Below are positions 34,416 through 46,824 of a stretch of DNA of 64,000 nucleotides, piece after piece (the first letter of the stretch is position 1; every line of letters starts with the position of its first letter). Origin of the DNA: Neoceratodus forsteri (Eukaryota; Chordata; Ceratodontiformes; Ceratodontidae); NCBI GenBank assembly GCA_016271365.2, contig CM057454.1, forward strand, positions 459,853,501 through 459,917,500, in the 5' to 3' direction. The position numbers were made by a program, and so were the translations under genes. The notes below the pieces were generated by a model, which worked only from the letters and a program-made list of their open reading frames with translations, searched no databases and was not told the DNA's origin.

Positions 34416-35301
34416 TAGTAGTTCCTCGCTATAATGAACCCCACTATACTGAACTATCAGGTATGATGAATGCTGACTCTGGCTCCTAGCCCCCAAACAA
34501 AATCTTACTGTTATCTATTCCTTCCCTGCTTGTGTCACACTCCTTTCAACTTCCTTTATTATGAATAACTGTGCCATAACTCTGCCATACCACCACTTTT
34601 CAAATAGGAGTCTCAAATGTTCTTTTATTCTTTATTTTTGTACCTGTATCCTAGTCATGGGAGTGGGTGAGCTGGAGGAGAGGTGAGATTTAAAGAAATG
34701 CATTGCTTGCATCATCTGCATCACTCACTTGATTTCATCTACAGCTTCAACTCCCTCTTTCACTTGGGAAAGATGAAAAAGGTAAAATGCAGTAAAATCT
34801 GCAGTTTTCTGCACAGTATGTTACATATTTATCTAGATGCAGTCTAGATGCTATCAGGGAAGACAGTGGGTGTGAGAGTGAGTACATATCGACAGCTCAC
34901 ATTGGCAGTAAAAAGGAAACCATGAAATTCTGCAAGTAAACATTTGTATTTTATCATAAAAATTGAGTTCAGTTGATAGCTACTCTGTGCATCAGGAGAC
35001 AATATAACAATCAAACAGCAATTGGGTGATTGATCAAGTGACCAAATGGGAGGGAGGATGATACTCGAAAGGCACTCAGTTTAACTCCTAACTTCTCTTG
35101 AAGTACTGTATAATTCATATAAATTTAATTTAATGACTGACAGATGTACTTGTATATTGCCTGTATACACAGAAGGGGGTTATTTCATAGCGTTCACTGC
35201 TCAGACTTTTTTCAGCTTCCCTTGATGTAACAAATGAGGTACTGTAATGAATGGCTGCTAAGGCTCCCAACTAATTCATTATAGTGAGGGACAACTATAA
35301 C
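34416..35301. mobile_element. Tigger/pogo-like non-autonomous DNA element, about 885 bp
   Basis: The left end is TA then GTAGTTCCTCGCTATAATGA; the right end is TTCATTATAGTGAGGGACAA followed by CTA and TA. The ends are inverted copies of one another and resemble the pogo/Tigger terminus (CAGTAGTCCCTC plus ATAATGAAC-type sequence). TA at both flanks fits the TA target of that superfamily. No transposase frame is seen inside, so it would be an internally deleted or decayed copy mobilised in trans. Confidence 0.7.
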
Positions 35302-36466
35302 ATATTTTGAAAATAGATATGCACACAAAAAATCAGAGAGAAAGAAATGCAAAATAATACAAGCAAACCAATGGGTTTTGAGGAAAAAGCATTGTGTAGT
35401 GAACAAAGTAGAATCAGTCACATGCTTATCACAAAGTCTTAATCATTAGTTTTAAGCCAACTTGCACCTCTCACCTGTCATTTCACCCCACTGGCTTCCT
35501 CGAGGAAATGGTGCTTCTAGAAAATACATATTATATTCAAAGTCATAATCTTTGTTTACATACATAACACAAGAAGGGACCTTGTATAACATTCCACTGT
35601 CCATGAAATTTATTTTCTGTGATACAGTAGCTACCCTGTAAAACAACATTTACAATCCTTATTCATGTGCTGTCTTAATAGATACTCATTTCCGTCATTA
35701 CATGTACCCATTTTTATTTTACCGTTACCTCTAGTTCAGTTCTCTTATTTCAATAATTGAATACCATATGGTTGAAATAAACATAAAAGCACATGTTCAT
35801 TTACCCACAAACTATGATCTTTGCCCCTGGTGAGTGTTGGGGCTTTAGTAAAAAGTCCTGAAAAAATGAATGAAGGCAAGTTCAGAATAGATGGTTGCTA
35901 GTACAAAATGTATTTCCAAACATAAGCAGGTATTAATCTTCATATATCGTATTTTTAAGAATAGGTTTGCAGTTGAAACAACAACATTTTCTGTCTTTGC
36001 TAGCTTTCATATCTGATGTAGGCTCATCCTGTAATTAGTGTGTCGTTAGAATACTCACATCTGTGTAGTGGTTTTAGGAATAACAATCCCCTGAGGAAGT
36101 CTGCAGGGAGTGAACCATCAGGTGTGTGGTGGAAATTGGAATGAAATAAAGAGTTAGAAATTTATAACTAAGACTTTGTAGTGAGTGAGTGGTTGAGTAT
36201 GTGTTGTTGACTACAGTTTTACACCATCTACGAACAGCCATCTCCTCTCACTATCATTTGTATGTCTTCTACTGGGGACAAGGGATCACATGGAGTAGCC
36301 TCATCTTGTCTATAAAAAATCAATCGACAGAAAATATAGATATACAATGCCAAGTCACTAATAAAATCAATCAACTTATAAAACAAGTACTTAGAAAGTT
36401 GACCTTTGAAGTCAAAGGGGCTGGGGGAGACTAGTGTTACCAAATGTGTACTGGTAATGTATAACT
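35302..36466. other. Unassigned AT-rich DNA
   Basis: No coding domain, RNA gene or clear repeat boundary is seen. Short frames of 60-80 codons on either strand do not resemble known proteins. Confidence 0.4.
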
Positions 36467-37325
36467 GTAAAGGTAGGATGGAGAAGGAACTGGTTCACTA
36501 CCTGTCCCTATCTCTCTAGTTATGTAAAGGTAGGATGGAGAAGGAACTGGTTCACTACCTGTCCCTGTCTCTCTAGTTATGTAAAGGTAGGATGGAGAAG
36601 GAACTGGTTCTCTACCTGTCCCTGTCTCTCTAGTTATGTAAAGTAGGATGGAGAAGGAACTGGTTCACTACCTGTCCCTGTCTCTCTACTTATGTAAAGG
36701 TAGGATGGAGAAGGAACTGGTTCACTACCTGTCCCTGTCTCTCTAGTTATGTAAAGGTAGGATGGAGAAGGAACTGGTTCTCTACCTGTCCCTATCGCTC
36801 TAGTTATGTAAAGGTAGGATGGAGAAGGAACTGGTTCACTACATGTCCCTGTCTCTCTAGTTATGTAAAGGTAGGATGGAGAAGGAACTGGTTCACTACC
36901 TGTCCCTGTCTCTCTAGTTATGTAAAGGTAGGATGGAGAAGGAACTGGTTCACTACCTGTCCCTGTCTCTCTAGTTATGTAAAGGTAGGATGGAGAAGGA
37001 ACTGGTTCACTACCTGTCCCTGTCTCTCTAGTTATGTAAAGGTAGGATGGAGAAGGAACTGGTTCTCTACCTGTCCCTGTCTCTCTAGTTATGTAAAGGT
37101 AGGATGGAGAAGAAACTGGTTCACTACCTGTCCCTGTCTCTCTAGTTATGTAAACGTAGGATGGAGAAGCAACTGGTTCTCTACCTGTCCCTGTCTCTCT
37201 AGTTATGTAAAGGTAGGATGGAGAAGTAACTGGTTCTCTACCTGTCCCTGTCTCTCTAGTTATGTAAAGGTAGGATGGAGAAGGAACTGGTTCACTACCT
37301 GTCCCTATCTCTCTAGTTATGTAGG
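36467..37325. repeat. 57-bp minisatellite, about 15 units
   Basis: The unit is AGGTAGGATGGAGAAGGAAC then TGGTTCACTACCTGTCCC, TGTCTCTCTAGTTATGTAA. Units are 57 bp, with point variants (TTCTCTACC for TTCACTACC, CTATCT for CTGTCT) and one 2-bp deletion at about 36641. Units are nearly identical, so the array is young or homogenised. Because 57 is divisible by three, one minus-strand frame stays open over 12-13 units and would encode a 19-residue repeat (YITRETGTGSEPVPSPSYL) in a 241-codon frame (36634-37359). That frame has no transcriptional context. Confidence 0.95.
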
Positions 37326-37450
37326 ATTGAAACAAAACATATTTTGATAAGGCTATCAAAACAGATGTTAAAATATACTTGGAATACTTGCGATATTATG
37401 CTATATACAGAAAAAATGACACAGTGGTACTCAATGTCAGATACTGTACC
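37326..37450. other. Spacer
   Basis: Short AT-rich spacer between the minisatellite and LINE F. Confidence 0.3.
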
Positions 37451-38800
37451 TTTTTCTCATCATGTCAGTCAGCACCATCAGAAAATAACTGGCAAGAATG
37501 GACAGAACCATCACTGCTGATTACCTAGTTGTAACCCCAAGACTCATAGCCAAGTTACTCAGCTCGCCACCCCCTCAGGCCCCTTGACTGATCCCTCTGA
37601 GGTTGCACATCTTTTTAACAAAGTATTTTCTGACGTTTTTGCCTATCTTACCAAACTACCCTCCCAGCCACCCATCAGCCCCGGTAGTCAGGATAACTAC
37701 CCCTCCATCACCACTCCCTCTGGCACCCCACCCTTCTACTTTAGAGCCATTGGCCCAGATGTTGCCTTCAAGTTCCTGAAGTCCCTTCCTGTCAAGGGTA
37801 GCCCTGGCAGTGATGGGCGTTTTCCCTCATTCCTTAGTCTTATCTCTCCAGCTATCATTGATCCCCTGACCTTCATATTTAACCTTGCCCTCTCTTCATC
37901 CACAATGTCAGACTTGTGGAAACATGGTAATGTTCTGCCTATTTTAAAATCAGGCAATCCCCTGAATCCTGGTAATTATAGGCCTATCTCCCTCCTCCCC
38001 ACCTGAGTAAGCTGCTGAAAAAAAATTGTGCACATCCAACTGTCGGGGCATCTTGAAAAGTATAATCTGCTGTGTCCTCAGCAGCATAGCTTCCATAAGC
38101 ACCACAGCACCACATCAGCCTTAGTCCATTTCTCTAACCATGTACTCAGAAACATGGATGTGGGTGAGGCCACTGGTGCTGTATTTATGGATCTGACTAA
38201 GGCCTTTGACCTCATCGCCCACTCCCTCTTCCACTCCACTCTCCTACACCTTGGCTGTTCTGCCGAGACAATAGCATGGTTTAGAAGCTACCTCAAAGGC
38301 AGATCCCAGTCTGTTACAATTGGTAGAGCCTCTCCCTGCCCTACCAGTATCCACAGCGGTTCCCCAAGGCTCCATCCTTTTTTCCATTTTTATTAATGCA
38401 CTCCAGGCTGAAAGCCTTACCTGTGAGGCTTTGCTCTACGTGGATGACCTTGTCCTTTACCATAGTGACAAGACTCTTGCAAACATCTCCTCCACTCTTA
38501 CACTTAACTATGATGCTGCTCACAATGGATTTCTTTCCAACAGACTCTTGGTAAATGAAAAGAAAACAAAAGCAATGCTATCTTGATCCAAACCATTCTT
38601 CACAAAGATCTCAAGACAAACTCCTCGCTCTCTTTTACCCATCCCTGCTGGTCCCCCCTCCCCAGAAAATGTCCCTAGTTTTAAATACTTGGGTGTCACT
38701 CTGGACCCCTTCCTTATGTTCACCGACCATGTCAATAATTCTGTGTGCAGTGTTAATCAGAAGCTTGGTGCGGAGTTAATCAGAAGTTAGGTGCCGCCTA
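37451..38800 (+). mobile_element. LINE F, piece 1 (L2-like): RT fingers and palm
   Basis: Plus strand. The first frame (37584-38006) reads LTDPSEVAHLFNKVF, KSLPVKGSPGSDGRFPSFL and NPGNYRPISLLP (RT boxes 1 and 2). The next carries HHSTTSALVHF and GAVFMDLTKAFDLIAHSLF (box A). A shifted frame has VPQGSILF and LLYVDDLVLYHS (Y-x-D-D equivalent, intact). The thumb follows with FKYLGVTLDP-like and SVNQKLGA. The wording is L2/CR1-group. Five frame breaks are evident. The piece stops near 38800 inside the thumb; the continuation appears at 44240. Confidence 0.7.
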
Positions 38801-38819
38801 CTAACTAAATCAATTGCTT

Positions 38820-41800
38820 TCTGCTTGTTGTGGGGAAACAGAGTATAGTGAGTTTTGCTGTTGATTTGGGATTAGTTTAAATCTTTATTTAGCTCTGTAA
38901 CTGATTTTTTGTGAGTTTGCTGTGGGTTTGAGATTAGTTTAAATCTTTATTTAACTCTGTAACTGATTTTTTATGAGTTTGCTGTAACTGATTTTCAGGA
39001 CTGTTGCTGACTGGAGTAAAAGCCCTCCCATGACCCCTTTCAGCAGCCTTTCTTAAATACTGGAAAGCCACTAAGGGTTGGACTTGAAGGTTGTAAAGAA
39101 GGAGCTTGGGGAACTGAAAACTGGCCATATGAACTAACTCCTAAAGCTAACAGTCAGGTTGTGAAAAGTTCTGTCACTCAAGATTTTACTAGTTGGATAT
39201 TAGGGTTTAATTTTTTTTTATGTAATGTGCAGTTAGGACTGGCAGAGGTTTAGGAAGAGGTCAGTACACACATTGATGATCTGAGTAGCACTGGATGGTC
39301 AAAGGAAGGCACAGTACATTTGTGGTTGAGTATAGTGACAGACATGGGGTGTGGCACAGAAAGGGAGATGCAAACACCAGGGGACATAGGAGGAGGAGGG
39401 ATTGCAGTTGGTAGGATGGAAGTGGTGAGGTCAAGAAGGAAGGGGGCAGGCTCCAGGGGAGCAGGATCAGAGGTAGGAACAGGAGGGACAGGCTAGTAAT
39501 CTACAATGGATGTGGGTCAGCAATCTGGATGGGCACATTATGGAGCTACAGGTGTCCCGTATGTCGAAGGATAAGAGACCTACAGGCAGAGATCCAGTGG
39601 AAGAAGGTGGAGATGGGAGGTTGTGGAACATGGCCAGAGCAGGTGGGGTAGGTAGGCACAAGGAGGTGAGGATGCCAAGGAGAAATATAGAGCAGGAGGC
39701 GAGGACACAGCAGGGAATTGGGTGGGGACTGGGGCCATGCAACAGGTATAAGGTACTGGCAACTGAAGTAGGGGGTGAGATGCTTGGGAGAGGGAAGAGA
39801 ACACAGGGGCCAAGCTACAGAGGGGACATTGCTACATCAGGAAGAGGAAAATGCCATGTCAATGGCAGGAGGGAGTGCCCAGTAGGAAGGGGACATGGTG
39901 CATAGGGGGATGGGGTGGACCACAGGGGGATGACGCAAGAGAGAGGGCAAAGAGAGCTGTGTACCAGAAGTTCAGGAAAATGAGGAAGGAAGAGGACGGG
40001 GGGCTTATGTGAGTTGGTCCAAGGAGGTGACCAAGCGAGTGAGAGTAGTCAAGGCCTCTAGGGAGCTAAGGTTAATGCAAGGCATCAAGGGAGGGGAAAA
40101 GGACTATTTAGATATGTCAGGGAAAAGAGGAAGTGCAGAGACCATATAGTGAAGAAAAAGTGGGGAGGGGAGTGGGTGGAAAAAGGCGAGGAACAAGCAG
40201 AAGTACTAAATAAATACTTTTGCTCCAGTTTCACAAAGGAGAAGGATGGTCCACTACCACCATGACTGGGAGGGTGGGGGTAGGTGGGGAGGAGATGATG
40301 GACAGAATGATCAAGGGGAGTAGAGTACTAGAGGGTCTGAGGGCAGTAAGGATGGACAAGGTACCAGGTCCTGATGGCATCCACCCCAGGGTGCTGAGGG
40401 GGATGGCGGAGGTGTTGGCCAAGTTGCTGGCAGACCTGTTCAGCACATCCCTGGACACAGGATGGGTGCCTCAGGACTGGAGGGTGGCCCATGTGGTGCA
40501 CATACACAAGAGTGGCCCTAGGGATGAGCCATGAAATTATAAGCCTGTCAGTCTCACTTCCATAGTGGGTAAACTTATGGAGATGATACTGAAGGAGAGG
40601 CTGATGTTGTTCTTTGAGGGTAATGACCTCCAGGATGGGTGGCAGCATGGGTTTGTCTCGGGGAGGTCTTGTCAGACCAGTCTAATAGAATATTATGACT
40701 GGGTAACAAGAGAGCTGGATATGGGTCATGCTATAGATGTCCTGTACTTGAACTTCAACATGGCCTTTGATTCAGTGCCTCATGGGAGGCTGAGGGGGAA
40801 GCTGACTGTTGCAAAGGTGAGGACAAATCTGACAAGCTGGATAAGGAACTGGCTGCAGGGGAGGCTGCAATGGGTGGTAGTGGGGGGGCTCTCGACACCT
40901 AGACTGGTGATGAGTGGTGTGCTGTAGGGCTCGGTGCTGGGCTGGTGCTATTTGGTCATTTATCTCTGACATTGCACATGGAGTTGGGAGCAGGGTTAGT
41001 CTGTTCGCAGATGATACAAAATAGGAAGCAGTGGTGGATGAAGAGGATGGATATAAACAACTACAGGGGACCCTAACCAAACAGGAGGCATGGTCAGTCA
41101 ATGGCAGCTGGGATTCAACAAAAAGTGCAAGGTTATGCACTTTGGGGCAAAGAACCCAAGGAGGGACTATTGTTTGGGAGAGTGAGGCTGGGGATCACTG
41201 AGGAAGAGAAGGACCTAGGGGCGTTGGTAACAGGGAGCATGAACAACTCTGCCCAATGCAGGAAATCAGCAGCCAAGATGAATAGGATGCTGGGCTGCAT
41301 CACAAGGAGTTTCTCGTCCAAGCATAGGGAGGTGATCCTGCCCCTCTACAGATCTTTGGTCATGCTGCACTTGGAGTATTGTGTGCAGTACTGGTGGCCA
41401 TATCTGAAGAGGGATATTAATTTACTGGAAGGTGTGTGTAATGGAGGGCAACAAAAATGTTACAGAGGATGGAGGGCAAGGCCTATGAGGACAGGCTGAA
41501 TGTGCTGAATATGTACATGCTGGAGGAAAGGAGGAATAGGGGGGATATGTTTGAAATATTCAAGTATTTGAGGGGGATAATCAAAGCTAACACTAAAGGG
41601 GTATTTAAACTGAGGAAGAGTAGGGGCATGGGGGGCACAGACTAAGACTGGAGGCGGAAGATTCAGGAAGGAGATGAGGAGGCACTACTTCATGGAGAGG
41701 GTGGTGTCTAAATCGAACGCCTACTCAGAGGAAGTGATGTCATGTAAGGCAGCAGGAAGTTTAAGAGGGCATGGGACAGAGCATGAGGGAGGGTCTGGGT

Positions 41801-41880
41801 GGAGGCGCTGAGGCTGTCATGGGAATAACAGATGGGGAGGGGTTAGGGCAGCTGCAATCTAGGGGTCTAGCTGCACACTC
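38820..41880 (+). mobile_element. CR1 LINE copy 1 (plus strand)
   Basis: It starts with a 5' leader holding two imperfect copies of a roughly 60-bp unit (GATTAGTTTAAATCTTTATTT at 38868 and 38931). The RT reads VRMDKVPGPDGIHPRVLRGM, GWVPQDWRVAHVV, VGKLMEMILKERL, GFVSGRSCQTSLIEYYDWV, then NFNMAFDSVPHGRLRG (box A, Asp replaced by Asn) and a decayed LFADDTK near 41005. The C-terminus has EEEKDLGALVTGSM, RSLVMLHLEYCVQYW and RFRKEMRRHYFMERVV. This is the CR1 signature set. A stop replaces the Q of the QGSVLG box. The extent of the leader is approximate. Confidence 0.8.
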
Positions 41881-41882
41881 AG

Positions 41883-44240
41883 GCATAGAAACATAGAAAC
41901 ATAGAATTTGACAGCAGATAAGGACCGCTTGGTCCACCCAGTCTGCCCATTTCCCTACTGGATAAGCTGCAGATCCTAGTTAACCAGCAGCCTACTTCTT
42001 CTTACCCCACCCCCAGAATTGCCTTATGACTGTCCCACGCATGCTTGAATTCCACCACTGATTTTGACTCCACAACCTCCTCCGGAAGGCCGTTCATGCA
42101 TCCACAACCCTCTCTGTGAAAAAATACTTCCTTAAATTACCTCTGAGCCCCCCATCTTAAATTGTGCCCCTTGTTCTTGCACACCTCTTTTTTTGAAAGA
42201 TGCTACCCTCTTGGACTTTGTTGATTCCCTTGAGGTACTTGAAAGTTTCTATCATGACCCCCTCTCCCTCCTTCCCTCGAACTATACATATTAAGCTCCT
42301 TAAGTCTCTCTTCATATGTCTTCCGGTGCAGACCCTGTACCATTTTAGTTGCCCTCCTCTGGACAGCTTCCATCCTGTCTATGTCTTTGCGGAGATTGGG
42401 TCTCCAGAACTGCACACAGTACTCCAGATGGGGTCTCACCAGCTGTCTGTACAGAGGGATAATAACTTCCTGTTTTCTACTGGTGATGCCTCTCCCTATG
42501 CATCCCAGTAACCCCCAGCCCTCCTTGCTGCCCTCTCACATTGCTTGCCCACCTTTAGGTCATCTGATTTGACTACCACCAGGTCCCTTTCCATTTTTGT
42601 TGTTGTTAGTATCTCACCCCCCATTGTGTACTCTTCCCCTGGGTTTTTGTTTCCCAGGTGCATTACCTTGCACTTCTTAGCATTGAATCTAAGCTGCCAT
42701 ACATTTGACCATTCCTCTAACCTTGCCAAGTCCCTTCTCATCCTTTCCACCCCACCCTGTGCATCAACTCTGTTGCAGATCTTAGTGTCATCTGCAAAGA
42801 GACATACTTTTCCTTCCAGTCCTTCCACAATGTCGCTTATAAAGACATTGAAGAGGACCGGTCCTAATACTGAACCCTGCAGTACCCCACTAGTAACCCT
42901 CCTTTCTTCTGAGTGGATTCCATTTACTATTACTCTCTGTGTCCTATTCTCCAGCCAATTCTTTACCCAGGCTGTCATCTTGGGACCCACTCCCAGTCTG
43001 GCTACCTTGTATATTAATCTTTTGTGGGACTGTGTCAAATGCCTTGCTAAAGTCTAGGTAGGCCATGGCCACAGCCCCTCCCTGATCTACTGCTGTGGTC
43101 ACCCACTCAAAGAAATCTATCAGATTTGTCTGGCATGACCTTCCCGCTGTGAATCCATGTTGCCTAGGGTCCTGTGCCCCTCTGGCCTCTAGATACTCGA
43201 CAATTCTTTCCTTCAGAAGTGATTGCATCATTTTCCCTATCACTGAGGTTACACTAACAGGTCTGTAGTTCCCTACTTCTGCCTTGCTCCCACTTTTGTG
43301 AAGGGGAATCACATCTGCCCTCCTCCAGTCCTCGGGTACCACCCCATCATCCCATGATTTGTTAAAAAGGGTAGTCAGTGGTGTCACTAGTTCTACCCTT
43401 AGCTCTTTTAGAATTCTGGGATGAATCCCATCAGAGCCCCATTGCTTTGTCCACCTTCAGTTTTAAGAGTTCTTTCAGAACCCTTTCTTCTGTAAATGGG
43501 CTGGTATCAACTTCTGTATCCAGAGTGTTACTACTGTTTGTTTTATGTACCTCCCCTCTTCATTTGTAAATACTGAGCAAAAATATTTGTTTTAGTATCT
43601 CTGCCTTTCACAGTCTCCCTCTGCCCACCCTCCCTCCCTTTATTTAGCCTCACTATCCCCCTTGGTCTTCCTTTGCTCCCTGATGTACCTATAAAAGGTT
43701 TTATCCCCCTTCTTGAGTTGGCTATCTTTTCCTCGGTTTGGGCCTTTGCTGTTCTGACTGCCTTCCCAGCCTCCTTTTGCTTTAACTGATACAGTTCCTG
43801 TCCTGCTCCTTCTGCGATTCCTTGTACTTCCTGAATGCTTTCTTTTTCTCTTGAACCTTCACTGCCACTTCCTTTGAGAACCATAGTGGTTTCTTACATC
43901 GTCTTGTTTTGTTTATTTGCTTCACACAAAGGCTCGTTACCTCTGTGATGGCAGTTTTTATTATTCCCCATTGTTCTTCCACCCTCCTTTCTGCCCATTT
44001 GCTAGTGCATTCCTTAGGCACTCACCCATTTGTGCAAAGTCAGCCCTCCTAAAGTCCAGTACTTTTGTCTTTGTATGGCTTGACTCTATTGCTGTGTTTA
44101 TTGTGAACCATACTGTTCGATGGTCGCTAGTTCCCAGATGGCTACCCACTTCTACATGGACACAGACATTGATGGACTGGGCAGTCTGTTTCTGCTGGCA
44201 GATTTGTGTATTCATCCGAGGTGCACCTAGCAATTACACA
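41883..44240 (-). mobile_element. CR1 LINE copy 2 (minus strand), tail-to-tail with copy 1
   Basis: The 3' end is on the left: reverse complement of CATAGAAACATAGAAACATA and a GCAGATAAGGACCGCTTGG block, the typical CR1 terminal motif with its short tandem tail. ORF2 reads from the right: endonuclease C-terminus with HLGTSDHRTVWF (44100-44140), a basic linker (KKAFRKYKESQKEQDRN), GVVPEDWRRADVIPLHKSGS, GNYRPVSVTSVIGKMM, HGFTAGRSCQTNLIDFFEWV, YLDFSKAFDTVP, GVLQGSVLGPVLFNVF and LFADDTKICN, then HLEYCVQFWRPN. The catalytic aspartates are retained, so it is younger than copy 1, but several frameshifts remain. It is 5'-truncated inside the endonuclease. Confidence 0.85.
42496..43387 (-). pseudogene. 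CR1 copy 2 reverse transcriptase
   Basis: Two overlapping minus-strand frames (147 and 180 codons) cover all palm motifs: YLDFSKAFDTVP, GVLQGSVLGPVLFNVFISDI and GKVCLFADDTKICN, with the thumb KCKVMHLGNKNP. One frameshift at about 43020 separates box A from the QGS/ADD half. It is the longest nearly intact RT in the window. Confidence 0.85.
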
Positions 44241-44456
44241 AGGACATCTTCTACTGCTCCTTGAATACTGCTCTCCTGTCTATTCCCTCGTATCTTCAGC
44301 TCTGTGTTGTCGACTGAACTCAGTCTACAACAGTATCTGTTGTTTTGTCCACCATGTCCCCTTTTCTACCCATTATTGTGTATTGTAACAGTCACTTTGT
44401 TGGGTCCCACTGCAAAGACAGTTTGACATATGTATTGGCTTAGCCTTCAACAATTC
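44241..44456 (+). mobile_element. LINE F, piece 2: RT thumb/C-terminus
   Basis: The plus-strand frame reads LLLLEYCSPVYSLVSSALC, RLNSVYNSICCFVHHVPF and STHYCVL. L-x-Y-C-S-P-V-Y and R-L-x-x-V-x-N are the C-terminal RT motifs that should follow the SVNQKLGA thumb motif at the end of piece 1. Piece 2 is sandwiched between CR1 copy 2 and LINE D, which are both later insertions under this reading. Confidence 0.6.
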
Positions 44457-46824
44457 CCTGTAAATCTGACATGCTCTCAGGTAGATAATCAAGGTGCAGA
44501 TCCTAGCGTCACAGACTCAGTCTTCTCCTTGAGTCCTACTACTCTGAAAGAAGTTGAAGACCTATTGCTAAAACTGGATGTAAAAAAAAGTGCTGGTGCG
44601 GATACCCTCAACCCATATTTCTTGAAGGTGGCCATTCATGTGTTAGCCGTGCCCATAACCCATTTATTTAATCTATCATTAACTCAAGGATCCATTCCTT
44701 CAATATGGAAAACAGCGCACATCATACCCCTGTTCAAGTCTGCAAATCCTGTGATCTAAATAATTACAGACCAATTTCGATTCTCGGTCTTGTCAAAATT
44801 ACTGGAAGAGTAAGTAAGTAACCAGCTGAGGCAGTATCTAGAAGCTAATAACCTGCTTAATCCAGTCAATCAGGGTTTAACGCTAAACATGCTACCATCA
44901 CAGCACTTGCCAAAGTGACTAATGACTGGCAAGAGAGCTAGACAACAGGAATTACACCTGCGCTGTATTCTTGGACCTGAGCAAGGCCTTCGACACTGTC
45001 GACCATTCTCTGCTACTCATCCCTGACCTCACTAGGGTGCTGACCCATTATCTTTACAGTGATTCAACAGCTACCTCTCTGATCGCTTTCAGCAGGTGAA
45101 AGCGAAGGAGATCTCTCAACTCTCAAACCTCTCCTAAGAGGTGTTCCTGTGGTTCTATCTTAGGACCCATCTGCTGTGTAATATACATCAACAATATTGA
45201 TGAAAGCATAACTAAGGCCAACATTCATCTGTTTGCAGATGACACAGTTCTTTACGTAAGCCGCTCCCGTCATTATAATCTGCATGTAATGACCTTCAAT
45301 CTGAGTTCAACCTGCTGCAACACCAACTCCTAAACAAAAAACTATTACTTAATGCCAAGAAAACAAAAGCAATTCTCTTTTCTCCCGCTGCCCAAATGAT
45401 AAATTCAGCCCTATCAGATACTGTGCCGCATATTACTACAATTCTTGGTGAGAAGTTGGAATTTATCCCTAAATTCAAATACCTGGGAGTATGGCTGGAC
45501 CATAGGCTCTCCTTTGTAGAGCACGTTGAAGAAGTACTCAAAAAATTATGACAGAGACTTGGCCTGTTCTTTAGGATAGCTCACTTCTTAACTAGAGATG
45601 CCAAACTATAGCTGGTACAATCAACCTTTCTACCCTTGGTAGATTATGCTGACATCCTACAGTCACTGTCCCATTTCCTACCTCACCAAACTTGACACAT
45701 TATATCATAGAGCTTTGAGGTTCATCACAGGCCTGCCTTATTCCACTCACCACTGCTCACCATATTAATCAGTGGGGTAGAGTTCTCTTCAATTCAGGTG
45801 TGATAAAAATGCAGCCCTATAGACCCAGAGAGCCATCTCCAAAAAACTGTCCCAATACATTACAGACTGTCTTCCTATAAAACCAATAGGTAATTACACC
45901 CTGAGAAGTTGCAAATCTCTCCTACTGATGGTTCCCAAAGTTAACTCTCACTTTGACAGGGCTGCCATAAGCTTTACACTGTCTTACTTGTGGAATAAAT
46001 TGCAAAAAAAAACTGAAACTGAGGTCACCCATCGGCATCTCATCTTTTAAGCTCTTATATTCACATCTCAGAAATGATCAGTGCAATTGTTTCCCATGAC
46101 CATGAATTGTCATCATGCTAACCTGTGCCATTTAACCATGAATTAATTACTTCTAGTACTTGTCTCCTCTTTGGCCCTGGTCTGTCATCATGCTTTCATG
46201 TAACACCTTGATGCCTCTGTCCTCCCTTTGATACTGGTCTTTCTTCCTGCTTTCTCCAGCCTTCTTTTCACAACTCTATACTGCACTCATCCACAATCTA
46301 CACTCAATCATACTATAAAAGTCCTAACTCCCTTTCCCTCTCCGTGGGCCCCACTGCCGCATCAGTTCTACCAACCTATCCTTGGGACTTCACTTCTCAC
46401 AACGTTTATCTTTCACTTATGTATTACATACCCCTCCTGGTACCCCATCTGCCATTAGTTGGTGGTTCTCCAAGCCATTTTCATGGCTAGTACTAGTGAC
46501 TGCCCCTGGTAAATGAACTAACTGGTACTTCTATACAGAGAACATGGGTTATACACAGTTGCATGGTTCAATGGTGGTCCTGCCCCCTTGTATTTGAATC
46601 CTCCTCTGTTATGGCTTGCCTTGTCTTCCTTTTATCATTTGACTCCTCTATTACTGCACCATTGTGTTTGTGTTTATATACTTATTTACATGTATTTATA
46701 TGTTTTTATGATGGATGTTACCAGACCCTGTTCTAACCAGGTCCATCTTGTAAAAGAGCTCTGCTCAATGATGTTCGCCTGGATAAATAAAGATTTTGAT
46801 TGGATTTGATTTGATTTGATTTGA
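44457..46824 (+). mobile_element. LINE D (L2-like), inserted in LINE F
   Basis: Plus strand. The N-terminal RT frame (44430-44759) has VKKSAGADTLNPYFLKVAIH, FNLSLTQGSIPSIWKTAHII and PLFKSANPV. Later frames have NNYRPISIL, FLDLSKAFDTVDHSLLL (box A intact), a decayed GSILGPI box, HLFADDTVLYVS near 45235 (intact) and FKYLGVWLDHRLSF. The 3' end has AAATAAAGATTTTGATTGGA and a (TTTGA)n tail ending at 46824. It is the same subfamily as LINE E (61.06-63.33 kb). At least six frame breaks are present. Confidence 0.75.

Noticed and set aside
36467..37325. CRISPR array
   Set aside because: The units are contiguous with no unique spacers, and the genome is eukaryotic. It is a minisatellite.
36634..37359. 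A 241-residue repetitive protein gene
   Set aside because: The open frame follows automatically from a 57-bp period; there is no splice, promoter or polyadenylation context. It is kept as a low-probability finding, not as a CDS.
39510..39905. 131-codon frame as an ORF1 of CR1
   Set aside because: A/G-rich simple composition with Gly/Arg/Glu and no known ORF1 motif. It lies in the 5' part of CR1 copy 1 and may be remnant sequence, but coding cannot be supported.
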